A stretch of 64,000 nt of DNA from assembly GCF_014199985.1 (NCBI RefSeq), contig NZ_JACHOS010000011.1:124001-188000 (forward strand). The letters run 5' to 3'. Origin of the DNA: Methylorubrum rhodesianum. Its GTDB lineage: Bacteria > Pseudomonadota > Alphaproteobacteria > Rhizobiales > Beijerinckiaceae. Below, in pieces: positions 1-9,062 of this stretch. Within the stretch, counting starts at the first letter, position 1. The number at the start of each line of letters is the position of its first letter. The notes under the pieces are model-generated. The model saw nothing but the letters and a program-made list of their open reading frames with translations. It did no database searches and was not told the DNA's origin. A program made the position numbers and the translations under genes.

Positions 1-439
1 GGGTGCAGAGCGCGAGATTGTCGATGTGGCGCGGGGCACCGGCTTCGACCGCCGCCTCGATGCCGCATGGCGCCTCGGGCCGCGTCGCCGTGCAGATGCG
101 GTGGTGGCGCCGCGGCTCGTCGGTGACGGCGCAGCCGAAGCCGCGCAGCTCCTTGGCGAGGCGCGTACCGCCCTTATCCTTGGGCGCCAGCGTCACCAGC
201 CGCCCGCCGGGCCGCACCGCCCGGATCGCCAGTGCCAGAACGTAGCGCCGCTCGACCGTGCCGGGGGGCGCCAGCAGCAGGGCGGCCTCCAGGCTCGCCT
301 CGGACACGTCCTCCAGCCGCGCCGAACCGGGGATCAGCGGCGAGACCTGCGCGGCACCGTCGGGCACGGCCGCGAGGTCGGCCGGCGGGAGGCCGTAGAG
401 GACGGCCCGCATGTCGGGGTCGGCGTCGGATTGGAGCAT
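1..439 (-). CDS. Class I SAM-dependent methyltransferase, partial (3' end beyond the left edge)
   Basis: Open reading frame from the ATG at 439 running off the left edge, so only about 146 residues are visible. It begins MLQSDADPDMRAVLYGLPPA and contains AIRAVRPGGRLVTLAPKDKG, which resembles the N-terminal pseudo-domain of RsmC-type (MTS family) methyltransferases; the SAM-binding domain would lie outside the window. Codon bias matches the neighbours. It lies downstream of era on the same strand, separated by about 200 bp holding a palindromic repeat, where many relatives carry recO. The family is inferred from the N-terminus alone, and the substrate (16S rRNA guanine or another) cannot be assigned. 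Confidence 0.7.
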   Translation of the reverse strand, partial: MLQSDADPDMRAVLYGLPPADLAAVPDGAAQVSPLIPGSARLEDVSEASLEAALLLAPPGTVERRYVLALAIRAVRPGGRLVTLAPKDKGGTRLAKELRGFGCAVTDEPRRHHRICTATRPEAPCGIEAAVEAGAPRHIDNLALCT

Positions 440-500
440 GGGCTGGGGCTGATGATCGGGCCGCGGCGCTCGGCGCCAGAGAGGATCTCCAACCTTCGCC

Positions 501-611
501 CCTCAGCCCGAGGTGCCCGCGCCAGCGGGACTCGAAGGTTTCTTCCCCGATCGCGCGATACCGGAAAGATCCTCCGAAGCCGCCGCCTCGCGCCGGCGCC
601 TCAGGATGAGG
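501..611. repeat. Palindromic intergenic repeat (MITE-like), downstream of era
   Basis: A roughly 110-bp imperfect inverted repeat. The left end reads CCTCAGCCCGAGG (501-513). The right end reads CCTCAGGATGAGG (599-611), whose complement is CCTCATCCTGAGG. Inside, GGGACTCGAAGGTTTCTTCC on the left mirrors GGAAAGATCCTCCGAAGCC on the right. A related copy lies at 27564-27637. It probably folds into a long hairpin in RNA and may end the era transcript, but it has no T-run. Confidence 0.6.
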
Positions 612-639
612 GCGGAGATTGGATCGAGGGAAATAGAGG

Positions 640-1611
640 TCAGCCGGTCGGAAATTCGAGTCCCATCTCGCGATAGCGCGCGGGATCGTCGGCCCAGTTC
701 TCGCGGACCTTCACGTGCAGGAACAGGTGCACCTTGGCCTCGGCCACCTCGGCGATCTCGATGCGGGCCGCCTGCCCGATCGCCTTGATGGTCTGACCGC
801 CCTTGCCGAGCACGATCGAGCGCTGGCTCTCGCGCTCGACGAAGATGGTCTGCTCGATCCGCACCGAGCCGTCCGGCCGCACCTGCCACTGGTCGGTCTC
901 GACGGTGGAGCGGTAGGGCAGTTCCTCGTGGAGCCGGTCGTAGATCTTCTCGCGGGTGATCTCGGCGGCCAGCATCCGCAGCGGCGCGTCCGAGATCTGG
1001 TCCTCCGGGTAGAGCCAGGGACCGGGCGGCATCCGGGCGGCGAGCGCCTTGCGCAGGTCGGCCACGCCGTCGCCGTTGAGCGCCGAGATCAGGAAGGTGT
1101 CCTCGAACGGCACCATCGCGTTGAGCTTGGCCACCAGTTCGAGCAGCCGCTCGCGGGCGATCAGGTCGATCTTGTTGAGGATCAGGATCTTGGGCCGCTT
1201 CACCTCGGGCAGGCGACGCAGGATGGTCTCGACCTCCTCGTCGGCGCCCTTGCGGGCATCGATCAGCAGGCAGACCGCGTCGGCATCGGCCGCGCCGCTC
1301 CAGGCGGAATGCACCATCGCCCGGTCGAGGCGGCGCTTGGGCGCGAAGATGCCGGGGGTGTCCACCAGCACGATCTGCGCGTCGCCCTCCATGACGATGC
1401 CGCGCACCAGCGCCCGCGTCGTCTGCACCTTGCGCGAGACGATCGAGACCTTGGCGCCGACGAGGGCGTTCAGCAGGGTCGACTTGCCCGCATTCGGCAC
1501 GCCGATCAGCGCGACGAAGCCCGCACGGGTGTCCTGAGGCGGCTCTTGAGGCGCCGCCGCCTGGGGGAGAGCGTCTTCGCCCTCCGCGTCGTCCGGCTCG
1601 TGCTCAGACAT
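640..1611 (-). CDS. era: GTPase Era
   Basis: Ribosome-assembly GTPase that binds 16S rRNA near its 3' end and supports 30S maturation. The 323 residues show the P-loop GVPNAGKST (37-45), DTPG (84-87), NKID (146-149) and a C-terminal KH domain with GKGGQTIKAIG (269-279). An acidic N-terminal extension of about 28 residues precedes the G domain, slightly longer than usual. The ATG at 1611 lies 5 nt after the rnc stop, so the two are co-transcribed and probably translationally coupled. It is the last gene of the minus-strand pdxJ-acpS-lepB-rnc-era cluster, a conserved order in alphaproteobacteria. Confidence 0.97.
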   Translation of the reverse strand: MSEHEPDDAEGEDALPQAAAPQEPPQDTRAGFVALIGVPNAGKSTLLNALVGAKVSIVSRKVQTTRALVRGIVMEGDAQIVLVDTPGIFAPKRRLDRAMVHSAWSGAADADAVCLLIDARKGADEEVETILRRLPEVKRPKILILNKIDLIARERLLELVAKLNAMVPFEDTFLISALNGDGVADLRKALAARMPPGPWLYPEDQISDAPLRMLAAEITREKIYDRLHEELPYRSTVETDQWQVRPDGSVRIEQTIFVERESQRSIVLGKGGQTIKAIGQAARIEIAEVAEAKVHLFLHVKVRENWADDPARYREMGLEFPTG

Positions 1612-1616
1612 CCGAC

Positions 1617-2387
1617 CTAACCACCTGATCCATCCTGTCCCTGCGTCCCGCCGATATTCTCGCGGGCGAGCACGGCGCGGGCCGCTTCCTGTTCCGCCAC
1701 GCGTTTGGAGGCGCCCTCGCCGTATCCCGGTTCAATGCCTTCGACCCGCACCGCGATCCGGAAGACCGGCGCGTGATCGGGTCCGGAGCGCTCCACCACC
1801 TCGTAGACCGGGATCGCGAGGCTGCGCGCCATCGCCCATTCCTGCAAGGCCGATTTTGCGTCGCGCCCGCGCGGGGCCGCGGTTTCCTCGCCGGGGCGGA
1901 AGCTGCGCTGCACGATGGCCCGCGTCGCCTCGTAGCCGGCATCCAGAAACACCGCACCGAGGATCGCCTCGCAGACATCGGCCAGGATGGTCTGGTTGCG
2001 CCGCCCGCCCGTCTGGATCTCGCCGGGACCGAGATTGAGATGCGGCCCGACCTCCCAGGCCTCGGCCACCGCGGCGCAGGTCTCGCGTCGGACGAGACCG
2101 GCCAGCCGCCGCGACAGCTCGCCCTCCTCCGCATCCGGCAGCGACTTGTAGAGCGTCTCGGCCACCGCGAGCCCGAGAACCCGGTCACCCAGAAACTCGA
2201 GGCGCTGGTAGCTGCCGACCCGGCCCGACGCGCCGGCCTTGCTCACATGGGTGAGCGCCAACGGCAGCAGGGTAGGGTCGGCGAAGACGTGGCCGATGCG
2301 CGCCTCCAGCACGGCCAGGCTCGGGCGCGGGCGATGCGCGCGCCGGGCGCGACTGGAGCGTCCGGCGCCCTCGCCGGCCTCGCTCAT
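1617..2387 (-). CDS. rnc: Ribonuclease III
   Basis: Double-strand-specific endoribonuclease that processes rRNA precursors and structured mRNAs. The 256-residue protein carries the family signature LEFLGDRVL (63-71) with the catalytic acidic residues, a second acidic helix DVCEAILGAVFLDAG, and a C-terminal double-stranded-RNA-binding domain from about residue 178 containing GYGEGASKRVAEQEAARAVL. A basic N-terminal tail of about 22 residues precedes the catalytic domain. The gene lies between lepB and era in one transcription unit. Confidence 0.97.
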   Translation of the reverse strand: MSEAGEGAGRSSRARRAHRPRPSLAVLEARIGHVFADPTLLPLALTHVSKAGASGRVGSYQRLEFLGDRVLGLAVAETLYKSLPDAEEGELSRRLAGLVRRETCAAVAEAWEVGPHLNLGPGEIQTGGRRNQTILADVCEAILGAVFLDAGYEATRAIVQRSFRPGEETAAPRGRDAKSALQEWAMARSLAIPVYEVVERSGPDHAPVFRIAVRVEGIEPGYGEGASKRVAEQEAARAVLARENIGGTQGQDGSGG

Positions 2388-2448
2388 CGCCGTCCACCCT
2401 GGGGGAGAACGGCGGATCGTTTCGCCGCTGACACGTCCGCTCGAGAGA

Positions 2449-3255
2449 CTAGTGGATGGTGGAGAAGATGCGGCCCCAGCGCACGTCCGCCGGCCAGCGC
2501 CAGATCTGCCAGGCCGGCGTGCGCTCGTCGATGGAGAAGAAGATCATCTCGGCGCGGCCGACGAAGTTCTCGAACGGCACGTAGCCGACGCTGGCGAGAT
2601 CGCGCGAATCGGTCGAGTTGTCGCGGTTGTCGCCCATCATGAAGAAGTGGCCCGGCGGCACCGTGTAGACCTCGGTGTTGTCCCAGAAGCCGCGGTCGCC
2701 GTCGCGCTCGATCACCCGGTGGGTCACGCCGCCCGGCAGCGTCTCCATGTACTGGGGCACCTTCACCACCTGGTCGAAGGCGTCGAGCGTCTCGTAATCG
2801 GCGATGCGCTCGCGCTTGACCGGCTTGCCGTTGATGTTGAGCACGCCCTCGACGACCTGGATCTTGTCGCCGGGCAGGCCGATCACCCGCTTGATGTAGT
2901 CGGTCGCGTTGTCCTTCGGCAGCTTGAACACGGCGATGTCGCCGCGCTTCGGCTCGGCTGCCCAGACCCGGCCATGCGCCTGAAACGGCAGGTACTCCGA
3001 GAGTGGCAGCGAGTACTTCGAATAGCCGTAGGTGTATTTCGAGACGAACAGGTAGTCGCCGATCAGGAGCGTCGGGATCAGCGAACCCGAGGGAATGTTG
3101 AAGGGCTGGAACAGCAGCGTGCGCACCACCAGTGCGATCAGCAGCGCCTGTACGCCGACCTTCACGGTTTCCCGGATGCTGGCCCAGGTTCCGGGCTCGG
3201 CCGTCCGGATCTCCGTCTTGCCCTCGCGATCCACGCGCGCCTGTCCTGTATTCAT
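2449..3255 (-). CDS. lepB: Signal peptidase I
   Basis: Membrane serine protease that removes signal peptides from exported proteins. The 268 residues hold one N-terminal transmembrane segment (about 31-50) followed by the periplasmic domain. The catalytic Ser58 lies in PSGSLIPTL and Lys122 in IKRVIGLPGD (Ser/Lys dyad). The conserved GDNRDNSTDSR box is at 208-218. The cytoplasmic N-terminus is about 30 residues long, and a single N-terminal membrane span is usual for alphaproteobacteria. It sits upstream of rnc with a 61-bp gap, giving the common lepB-rnc-era order. Confidence 0.96.
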   Translation of the reverse strand: MNTGQARVDREGKTEIRTAEPGTWASIRETVKVGVQALLIALVVRTLLFQPFNIPSGSLIPTLLIGDYLFVSKYTYGYSKYSLPLSEYLPFQAHGRVWAAEPKRGDIAVFKLPKDNATDYIKRVIGLPGDKIQVVEGVLNINGKPVKRERIADYETLDAFDQVVKVPQYMETLPGGVTHRVIERDGDRGFWDNTEVYTVPPGHFFMMGDNRDNSTDSRDLASVGYVPFENFVGRAEMIFFSIDERTPAWQIWRWPADVRWGRIFSTIH

Positions 3256-3386
3256 GAGTGGTATGCCTCCGGCCCCGCCGTCTGATCCGGCAGCCGCTGC
3301 CCATTGGCCGGTGGACTGTCGTGCTGGGCGGCGGGTCTAGACTAAGCCGCGCCGCCCCGCAACGCGGAGGATGGGCTGCCAAAAAC

Positions 3387-3821
3387 CTATGATGGGACCG
3401 AGCCGGCAGGCTGAGTCGGCGTCGAGAGCGGCACGGCCTCAATAATCACGAAGGCTTGCGCCAGGGGCGGCTCGTCGGTGAGCGTGAGGTGGAGCCGCGC
3501 CTCGTAGCCCGGCGGCACCATGCGTGCGAGGTGTTCCCGCGCACCTCCGGTCAGGGCGAGCGTCGGTTGGCCGCTGGGCAGGTTGACCACCTCCATGTCG
3601 CGCCAGAACACGCCCTGGCTCATGCCGGTGCCCAGCGCCTTGGAGCAGGCCTCCTTCGCCGCGAAGCGCCGGGCGTAGGACGGACCGCGGGCGGCGCGCC
3701 GGTCGCATTTCGCCCGCTCGCCGTCGGTGAAGACGCGATGGGTGAAGCGCTCGCCGAAGCGTTCGAGCGAGGACTCGATCCGGCGGATGTCGCAGAGGTC
3801 GGTGCCGATTCCGAGGATCAC
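3387..3821 (-). CDS. acpS: Holo-[acyl-carrier-protein] synthase
   Basis: Transfers 4'-phosphopantetheine from CoA to apo-ACP, activating fatty-acid synthesis. The 144 residues contain the two Mg-binding motifs: GIGTDLCDI with Asp8, and [16 protein letters not shown] with Glu57. The start ATG overlaps the pdxJ stop (ATGA, 3818-3821), indicating translational coupling. The C-terminal 20 residues ([16 protein letters not shown]) are an extra, poorly structured tail. The pdxJ-acpS-lepB order is conserved in Rhizobiales. Confidence 0.96.
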   Translation of the reverse strand: MILGIGTDLCDIRRIESSLERFGERFTHRVFTDGERAKCDRRAARGPSYARRFAAKEACSKALGTGMSQGVFWRDMEVVNLPSGQPTLALTGGAREHLARMVPPGYEARLHLTLTDEPPLAQAFVIIEAVPLSTPTQPAGSVPS

Positions 3822-4567
3822 GGCTCGGCCTGCCGCCGCGCCCGGTCCATGGCTGCGCGCATGTCGTGGACCGCCTGCCGCAGGCCGACGAAGATCGCCT
3901 CGGCGATCAGCGCGTGGCCGATGTTAAGCTCGCGGATCTGCGGCAACGCCGCCACGGGGCCGACGCTCTCGACGGTGAGGCCGTGGCCGGCATGGATCTC
4001 GAGGCCGAGCCCGGCGCCGTGGGCGGCGGCGCGCACGATGCGGTCGAGCTCGTGCGCGGTTCTCGCAGCGTCGCCCGCGATCACCGCCTCGCAATAGGAG
4101 CCGGTATGCAGCTCGACCACGGGGGCGTGGAGGGCGCGGGCGGCCTCCATCACCGCCTCGTCCGGCTCGACGAACAGCGAGACGCGGATTCCCGCCTCCG
4201 ACAGGGTCCTGATGCGGGGGGCGAGATGCGCGCGGCCGGCGATGATGTCGAGACCGCCCTCGGTGGTGCGCTCCTCGCGCTTCTCCGGCACGAGGCAGGC
4301 GGCGTGCGGCCGCGTGGCAAGCGCGATGCCGACCATCTCGTCGGTCGCCGCCATCTCGAGGTTGAGCGGTACCGGCAGCTTCCGCAGCGCCGCGATGTCG
4401 GCATCGCGGATATGCCGGCGGTCCTCGCGCAGATGGGCGGTGATCCCGTCGGCGCCCGCCGCCACGGCCTCGTGGGCGGCGCGCACCGGATCGGGCGCGA
4501 GCCCGCCGCGGGCATTGCGGACGGTGGCGACGTGATCGATGTTCACGCCCAGGCGCAGGGACGACAC
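3818..4567 (-). CDS. pdxJ: Pyridoxine 5'-phosphate synthase PdxJ
   Basis: Condenses 1-deoxyxylulose 5-phosphate with 3-amino-2-oxopropyl phosphate in vitamin B6 biosynthesis. The family N-terminus [19 protein letters not shown], the motif [16 protein letters not shown] and the C-terminal [16 protein letters not shown] are present, giving a TIM-barrel of usual length. I place the start at the GTG at 4567, which gives the typical 249-residue protein. A GTG at 4651 would add 28 Pro/Ala-rich residues that the family does not have. The gene is the first of the pdxJ-acpS-lepB-rnc-era run. Its promoter region (4568-4734) is shared with the divergent histidine kinase gene. Confidence 0.95.
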   Translation of the reverse strand: MSSLRLGVNIDHVATVRNARGGLAPDPVRAAHEAVAAGADGITAHLREDRRHIRDADIAALRKLPVPLNLEMAATDEMVGIALATRPHAACLVPEKREERTTEGGLDIIAGRAHLAPRIRTLSEAGIRVSLFVEPDEAVMEAARALHAPVVELHTGSYCEAVIAGDAARTAHELDRIVRAAAHGAGLGLEIHAGHGLTVESVGPVAALPQIRELNIGHALIAEAIFVGLRQAVHDMRAAMDRARRQAEP

Positions 4568-4734
4568 GGCAGGCTTCCGAAGCTCCGAGGATGGGAGGGC
4601 TGCCGGTGTAGCGGCTGCCGCGGGAGCTTGGAAGGGTCCGGGGTGGCCCACACGCGTCGAAGCTTTGGGGATAGGCGCGGGACGGGCCGCGTTTCACGTC
4701 GCCGGAGGCCGCGTCGGCATATAGCTCTGAGTCG

Positions 4735-6150
4735 ATGCACAAGCTGCTGATTCAGCTCGGCCTTCGCTTCGACGACCCTGACGAGGAGCGCTCCTTCGTG
4801 CGGAGCTTCACGCTCCACGACCTCGGCCGCACGCAGGCGGCGATGGTACTGGGCGCCTTCGTCTATTGCTCGTTCTCGGCCATGGACTGGATTCTCAGCC
4901 CCGAAGCCTGGGCCGTGGCAACCACGCTCCGGCTCGTCGTCGCCGTGCTCGTCCTGCTGCCGGCAACCCTTCTGCTCACCCGGCCGGACGCCCGCCCTTT
5001 CGCCGAACAGATCTACCTCGTCTACTGCGTCGTACCGGGCTGCGTGCTGAGCGTGATCTACGTCTTCCTGCGGCCGAGCTTCGACCACGGCGCGGCCGGT
5101 CTGATCGTGGTGATCCTGTTCGTCTCGACGCTCCTGCCCCTGCGGGTCCCCTCGTTCGCGGCGTTCGCGGCCCTGACCTGGACCTGCTTCGCCCTCTTCG
5201 AGACGATCGCGACGCACGAGAATCCCGGCCTCGCTCTGGTGAACAATGCCGAGCTCGGCGCGGCCTACGCGCTCTCGCTCTACGGGGTCGGCGCCCGGGA
5301 GTTTCGCGCCCGGCGCCAGTTCCGGACGACGCAGGAACTGCACGTCGAGAAGGAGCGCTCGGAGGCGACACTGGCCGAATTGCGAGCGGCCCAGGCGCAG
5401 CTGGTCCAGGCCGAGAAGCTCGCCGCGCTGAGCCAGCTCGTGGCGGGCGTGGCGCACGAGATCAACACGCCCATCGGCCTCGCGCTGACGACCTCAACCG
5501 CCTTCGACCACGACCTCGCGCGGCTGCGCCGAACCATCGCCTCGGGACAAATCCGCCGCTCGGACCTGACGCAGAGCGTCGAGCGACTGGGCGAGGGCGC
5601 CGCCCTGGTCTTCGCCAACCTGACCCGCGCCGCCGATCTGGTACAGAATTTCAAGCAGGTGGCGGTGGATCAGGCGACGGAGGACCGGCGCCGCTTCGAG
5701 ATGCGGTCCTGGCTCGTCGAGCTCATGAGCACCCTCGATCCGCTCCTGCGGCGCAAGGGTCACGAGGTCCGGCTCGCCTGTCCCGACGGCATCGTGCTCG
5801 ATTCCTACCCCGGGGCGCTGGCGCAGATCGTCAGCAACCTCGCGCTCAACGCCGTCATCCACGCCTTCGCCGAAGACCGCCCGGGCACGCTGGTCATCGA
5901 CGTGGCCCGGCTCGGCGACGCGCAGGTCCGGATGGTGGTGCGGGACGACGGGCGCGGGATCCCGAGAGAGAATCTGCAGCGGATCTTCGACCCGTTCTTC
6001 ACCACCGGGCGCGACAAGGGCAGCACCGGGCTCGGCCTGCACATCGTCTACAATCTCGTGGTCTCGACCCTGCGCGGACAGATCGCGATCGAGAGCGAGG
6101 AAGGCATCGGCACCCGCGTGACGATCGAGCTTCCCGTGAGCGTGCCGTAA
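4735..6150 (+). CDS. Membrane sensor histidine kinase
   Basis: A 471-residue two-component sensor. Five or six hydrophobic segments (about 35-190) form the membrane input module, followed by a helical linker (about 195-230), a phosphoacceptor H-box VAGVAHEINTPIGLALT with His241, and an HATPase domain (N box NLALNAVIHAF, G1 DDGRGIP, G2 GSTGLGLHIVYNLV). There is no PAS or HAMP domain and no response-regulator gene alongside, so it is an orphan. The H-box 'HEINTP' type groups with kinases that have membrane-spanning sensor modules. The signal is unknown. The gene is divergent from pdxJ. Confidence 0.9.
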   Translation: MHKLLIQLGLRFDDPDEERSFVRSFTLHDLGRTQAAMVLGAFVYCSFSAMDWILSPEAWAVATTLRLVVAVLVLLPATLLLTRPDARPFAEQIYLVYCVVPGCVLSVIYVFLRPSFDHGAAGLIVVILFVSTLLPLRVPSFAAFAALTWTCFALFETIATHENPGLALVNNAELGAAYALSLYGVGAREFRARRQFRTTQELHVEKERSEATLAELRAAQAQLVQAEKLAALSQLVAGVAHEINTPIGLALTTSTAFDHDLARLRRTIASGQIRRSDLTQSVERLGEGAALVFANLTRAADLVQNFKQVAVDQATEDRRRFEMRSWLVELMSTLDPLLRRKGHEVRLACPDGIVLDSYPGALAQIVSNLALNAVIHAFAEDRPGTLVIDVARLGDAQVRMVVRDDGRGIPRENLQRIFDPFFTTGRDKGSTGLGLHIVYNLVVSTLRGQIAIESEEGIGTRVTIELPVSVP

Positions 6151-6263
6151 CCCTACCCTGACCCCGCCTCGTGCCGATGCGGCGGTGCGGGCAGTTGCGC
6201 ACGCCGTCTCGATGCCCAGATTGGCCCGGCCGGCCCGACCGGCGACGAAACGCACGAGCCTCC

Positions 6264-8846
6264 ATGCACGGCACGCTGTCCCAGCCGGATTCCCCGAAGC
6301 CGGTCCCGCCCTCCCGGCTGCCGCTCACCCTGCGGCTGGCGCTGCGCGAACTGCGCGGGGGACTTGCCGGCTTCCGCGTGTTCATCGCCTGCATCGCGCT
6401 CGGCGTCGCGGCGATCAGCGGCGTCACCTCGATCGCCGCCTCGCTTTCCGGCGGGCTCGGGCGCGAGGGGCGGCGGATTCTGGGCGGCGACATCACCTAC
6501 AGCCTGATCAACCGGGAGGCGACGCCGGCCGAGCGCGCCGTGCTCGACGGGCAGGCGCCGGTCTCCGAGGTGGCGAGCCTGCGGGCCATGGCGGTGGCCG
6601 GTGACGGCAGCGCCGCCCTGGTCGAGCTGAAGGCGGTCGATCGGAGCTATCCGGCGGTCGGTGCGGCCGAGACCGATCCGCCGGCGCCGGTTCAGACGCT
6701 CATCGCCGAGCGGAACGGCCTCTACGGTGCCGTGGCCGATCCGGCCCTGCTGACCCGGCTCGGGCTCAAGGTCGGCGACCGGGTGACGCTCGGAGGCTTT
6801 CCGATCGAGATCCGCGCCGCCCTCGTCTCCGAGCCCGACCGGATCGGCTCGGGCATCGGCTTCGGTCCGCGCCTGCTCGTCTCGCTGAGCGCCCTGCGCG
6901 CCACCGGCCTGGTCCAGCCCGGCAGCCTCAACCGCTTCACCTACCGCCTGCAGCTGCCGCAGGCCGACGATGCCCGCTTGAGCGCCGTCAACGCGGCGGT
7001 GCAGAAGGCCTTGCCGGAAGCCGGCTTCGAGATGCGCTCGCGCGACAACGCCGATCCGCGCTTCGCCAAGGGCATCGAGCGCTTCACGCAGTTCCTGACG
7101 CTCGTCGGCCTCACCGCGCTCATCGTCGGCGGGGTCGGGGTGGCCAATGCCGTGCGCGCGTTCGTCGACGGCAAGCAGGCCTCCATCGCCACCCTCAAGA
7201 GCGTCGGCGCGCCGGGCTCGCAGGTCGTCGGGCTCTACCTGATCCAGGTGATGCTGATCGCTTGTGTCAGCACCGCGCTGGGCCTCGTCGTCGGTGCCGT
7301 CCTGCCGTTCGCACTCGACATCGCGCTGCGCGACCAGCTTCCCCTGCCGCTCAACCCCGAGATCGCTCCGGCCCGCCTCGCGCTGGCGGGCGCCTACGGC
7401 CTCCTGACCGCGCTCGCCTTCGCGATCCTGCCGCTCGGCCGCGCCCACGACATCTCCGTCGCCGGGCTGTTTCGCGATGCCGTCGATCCGGCGGCGCGCC
7501 GGCCGCGCTGGCGCTACCTCGCGGTGCTCGCCCTCGCCCTGCTGGCGCTCGCGGGCCTTGCCCTGTTCACCGCCTTCGACCGCAAGGTCGCGCTGATCTT
7601 CATGGCGGCGGCGGCGCTGGCCTTCGGCGCCCTGCGCCTCGTTGCGGCGGGGCTGATGGTCGTGGCCGCGCGGCTGCCGCGTCCGAAGGGCATGGTGCCG
7701 CGCATGGCCCTGGCCAACCTCCACCGCCCCGGCGCGCTGACCCCGGCGGTGGTGCTCTCGCTCGGCCTCGGGACGACCCTGCTGGTGACGTTGAGCGCCA
7801 TCGACAGCAACATCACCCGCGCGCTCGAAAGCTCGCTGCCCGGCCGCGCCCCGAGCCTGTTCTTCCTCGACGTGCCCTCGCGCGATGCGGAGGCCTTCTC
7901 CGCCTTCCTCGGGGCGCATGCACCGAACGCGAAGATCGAGCGGGTGCCGATGATGCGCGGCCGGATCACTGCGTTGAACGGCGTACCGGCCGGGCAGATC
8001 AAGCCACCGGAGGACGCCGCCTGGGTGCTCGACGGCGACCGGGGCATCACCTACGCCGACGCTCCGCCCGACGGCTCGACCCTCGTCGAGGGTGCGTGGT
8101 GGAACGAGGAGGAGGGCCGGGCACCGCTCGTCTCGTTCGATGTTGAGCTGGCGCGTGCGCTGGGACTGAAGGTCGGCGGCACGGTCACGGTGAACGTGCT
8201 CGGCCGCTCGATCACCGCCCGGGTCGCCAACCTGCGCAAGATCGAGTGGCGCTCGCTCGGCATCAACTTCGTGATGGTGTTCTCCCCCGGCACGTTCCGC
8301 GGGGCGCCGCATGCCGACCTCGCGACCCTGACCCTGCCCGACGGTCCGGACCCCAAGCTCGAGGCGGAGGTGGTGCGCGACGCGGCGAAAGCCTTCCCCT
8401 CGGTGACGAGCGTGCGGGTGAAGGATGCGCTGGAGGCGGTCAACGACCTCGTGCACAAGCTGGTCCTGGCGATCCGCGGCGCCAGCATCGTCGCGGTGCT
8501 CGCGAGCCTGCTGGTGCTGGCCGGCGCGCTCGCCGCCGGCCACCGCGCCCGGCTCTACGACGCGGTGGTGCTGAAGGTGCTCGGCGCCACGCGGATGCGC
8601 CTGCTCTCGGCCTACGCCCTCGAATACGGTGCACTCGGGCTCGCCACCGCCTTCTTCGGCATCCTGGCCGGTTCGGCCGCGGGCTGGGTCATCGTCTCCC
8701 GCGTCATGCGCCTCGATTTCGCGCCCGATCCCGCCGGGGCGCTGGCGGTGGCCGCGTTCGCCGTTATCTTCGCGATCGGGGCCGGGCTCGCGGGGACATG
8801 GCGCATCCTCGGGCAGAAGCCGGCACCTTACCTGCGGCAGTTTTGA
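6264..8846 (+). CDS. FtsX-like ABC transporter permease (YbbP family)
   Basis: An 860-residue inner-membrane protein with the tandem FtsX/MacB permease layout: one N-terminal membrane helix, a large periplasmic part, three helices around residues 265-400, two more around 420-470, a second periplasmic part and three terminal helices. This is the YbbP type (MacB-like core, DUF214), which normally pairs with a YbbA ATPase for lipoprotein- or lipid-linked export. The ATG at 6264 is chosen because upstream in-frame codons are Arg/Pro-rich and unlike the family. No ATPase gene is adjacent: the gene follows a histidine kinase and precedes a BI-1 gene. Confidence 0.88.
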   Translation: MHGTLSQPDSPKPVPPSRLPLTLRLALRELRGGLAGFRVFIACIALGVAAISGVTSIAASLSGGLGREGRRILGGDITYSLINREATPAERAVLDGQAPVSEVASLRAMAVAGDGSAALVELKAVDRSYPAVGAAETDPPAPVQTLIAERNGLYGAVADPALLTRLGLKVGDRVTLGGFPIEIRAALVSEPDRIGSGIGFGPRLLVSLSALRATGLVQPGSLNRFTYRLQLPQADDARLSAVNAAVQKALPEAGFEMRSRDNADPRFAKGIERFTQFLTLVGLTALIVGGVGVANAVRAFVDGKQASIATLKSVGAPGSQVVGLYLIQVMLIACVSTALGLVVGAVLPFALDIALRDQLPLPLNPEIAPARLALAGAYGLLTALAFAILPLGRAHDISVAGLFRDAVDPAARRPRWRYLAVLALALLALAGLALFTAFDRKVALIFMAAAALAFGALRLVAAGLMVVAARLPRPKGMVPRMALANLHRPGALTPAVVLSLGLGTTLLVTLSAIDSNITRALESSLPGRAPSLFFLDVPSRDAEAFSAFLGAHAPNAKIERVPMMRGRITALNGVPAGQIKPPEDAAWVLDGDRGITYADAPPDGSTLVEGAWWNEEEGRAPLVSFDVELARALGLKVGGTVTVNVLGRSITARVANLRKIEWRSLGINFVMVFSPGTFRGAPHADLATLTLPDGPDPKLEAEVVRDAAKAFPSVTSVRVKDALEAVNDLVHKLVLAIRGASIVAVLASLLVLAGALAAGHRARLYDAVVLKVLGATRMRLLSAYALEYGALGLATAFFGILAGSAAGWVIVSRVMRLDFAPDPAGALAVAAFAVIFAIGAGLAGTWRILGQKPAPYLRQF

Positions 8847-9062
8847 AGATGCTTAATCACGTTCGAAGAGCAGGTTTAATCCGCAAAGAATCATAAAAAT
8901 CTCACGCCTCTGTAAGGCTTGAAAACGCGGCCATTCGGCCGAGTCCCACTTGTTTGTGACTGTTCCAGCGAACATATTCGGGCACGAGGCGCGCTCGACG
9001 CGCCAGGGGTTGCGTGTGGACCTCGACAAACTCCACGCCGAGAGCTTCCAAGGGAAACTTTC

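Noticed and set aside
6153..8543. 796-residue open frame on the minus strand opposite the FtsX-like permease
   Set aside because: Rich in His, Gln, Arg, Glu and Asp without domains. It is the usual antisense shadow of a GC3-biased gene.
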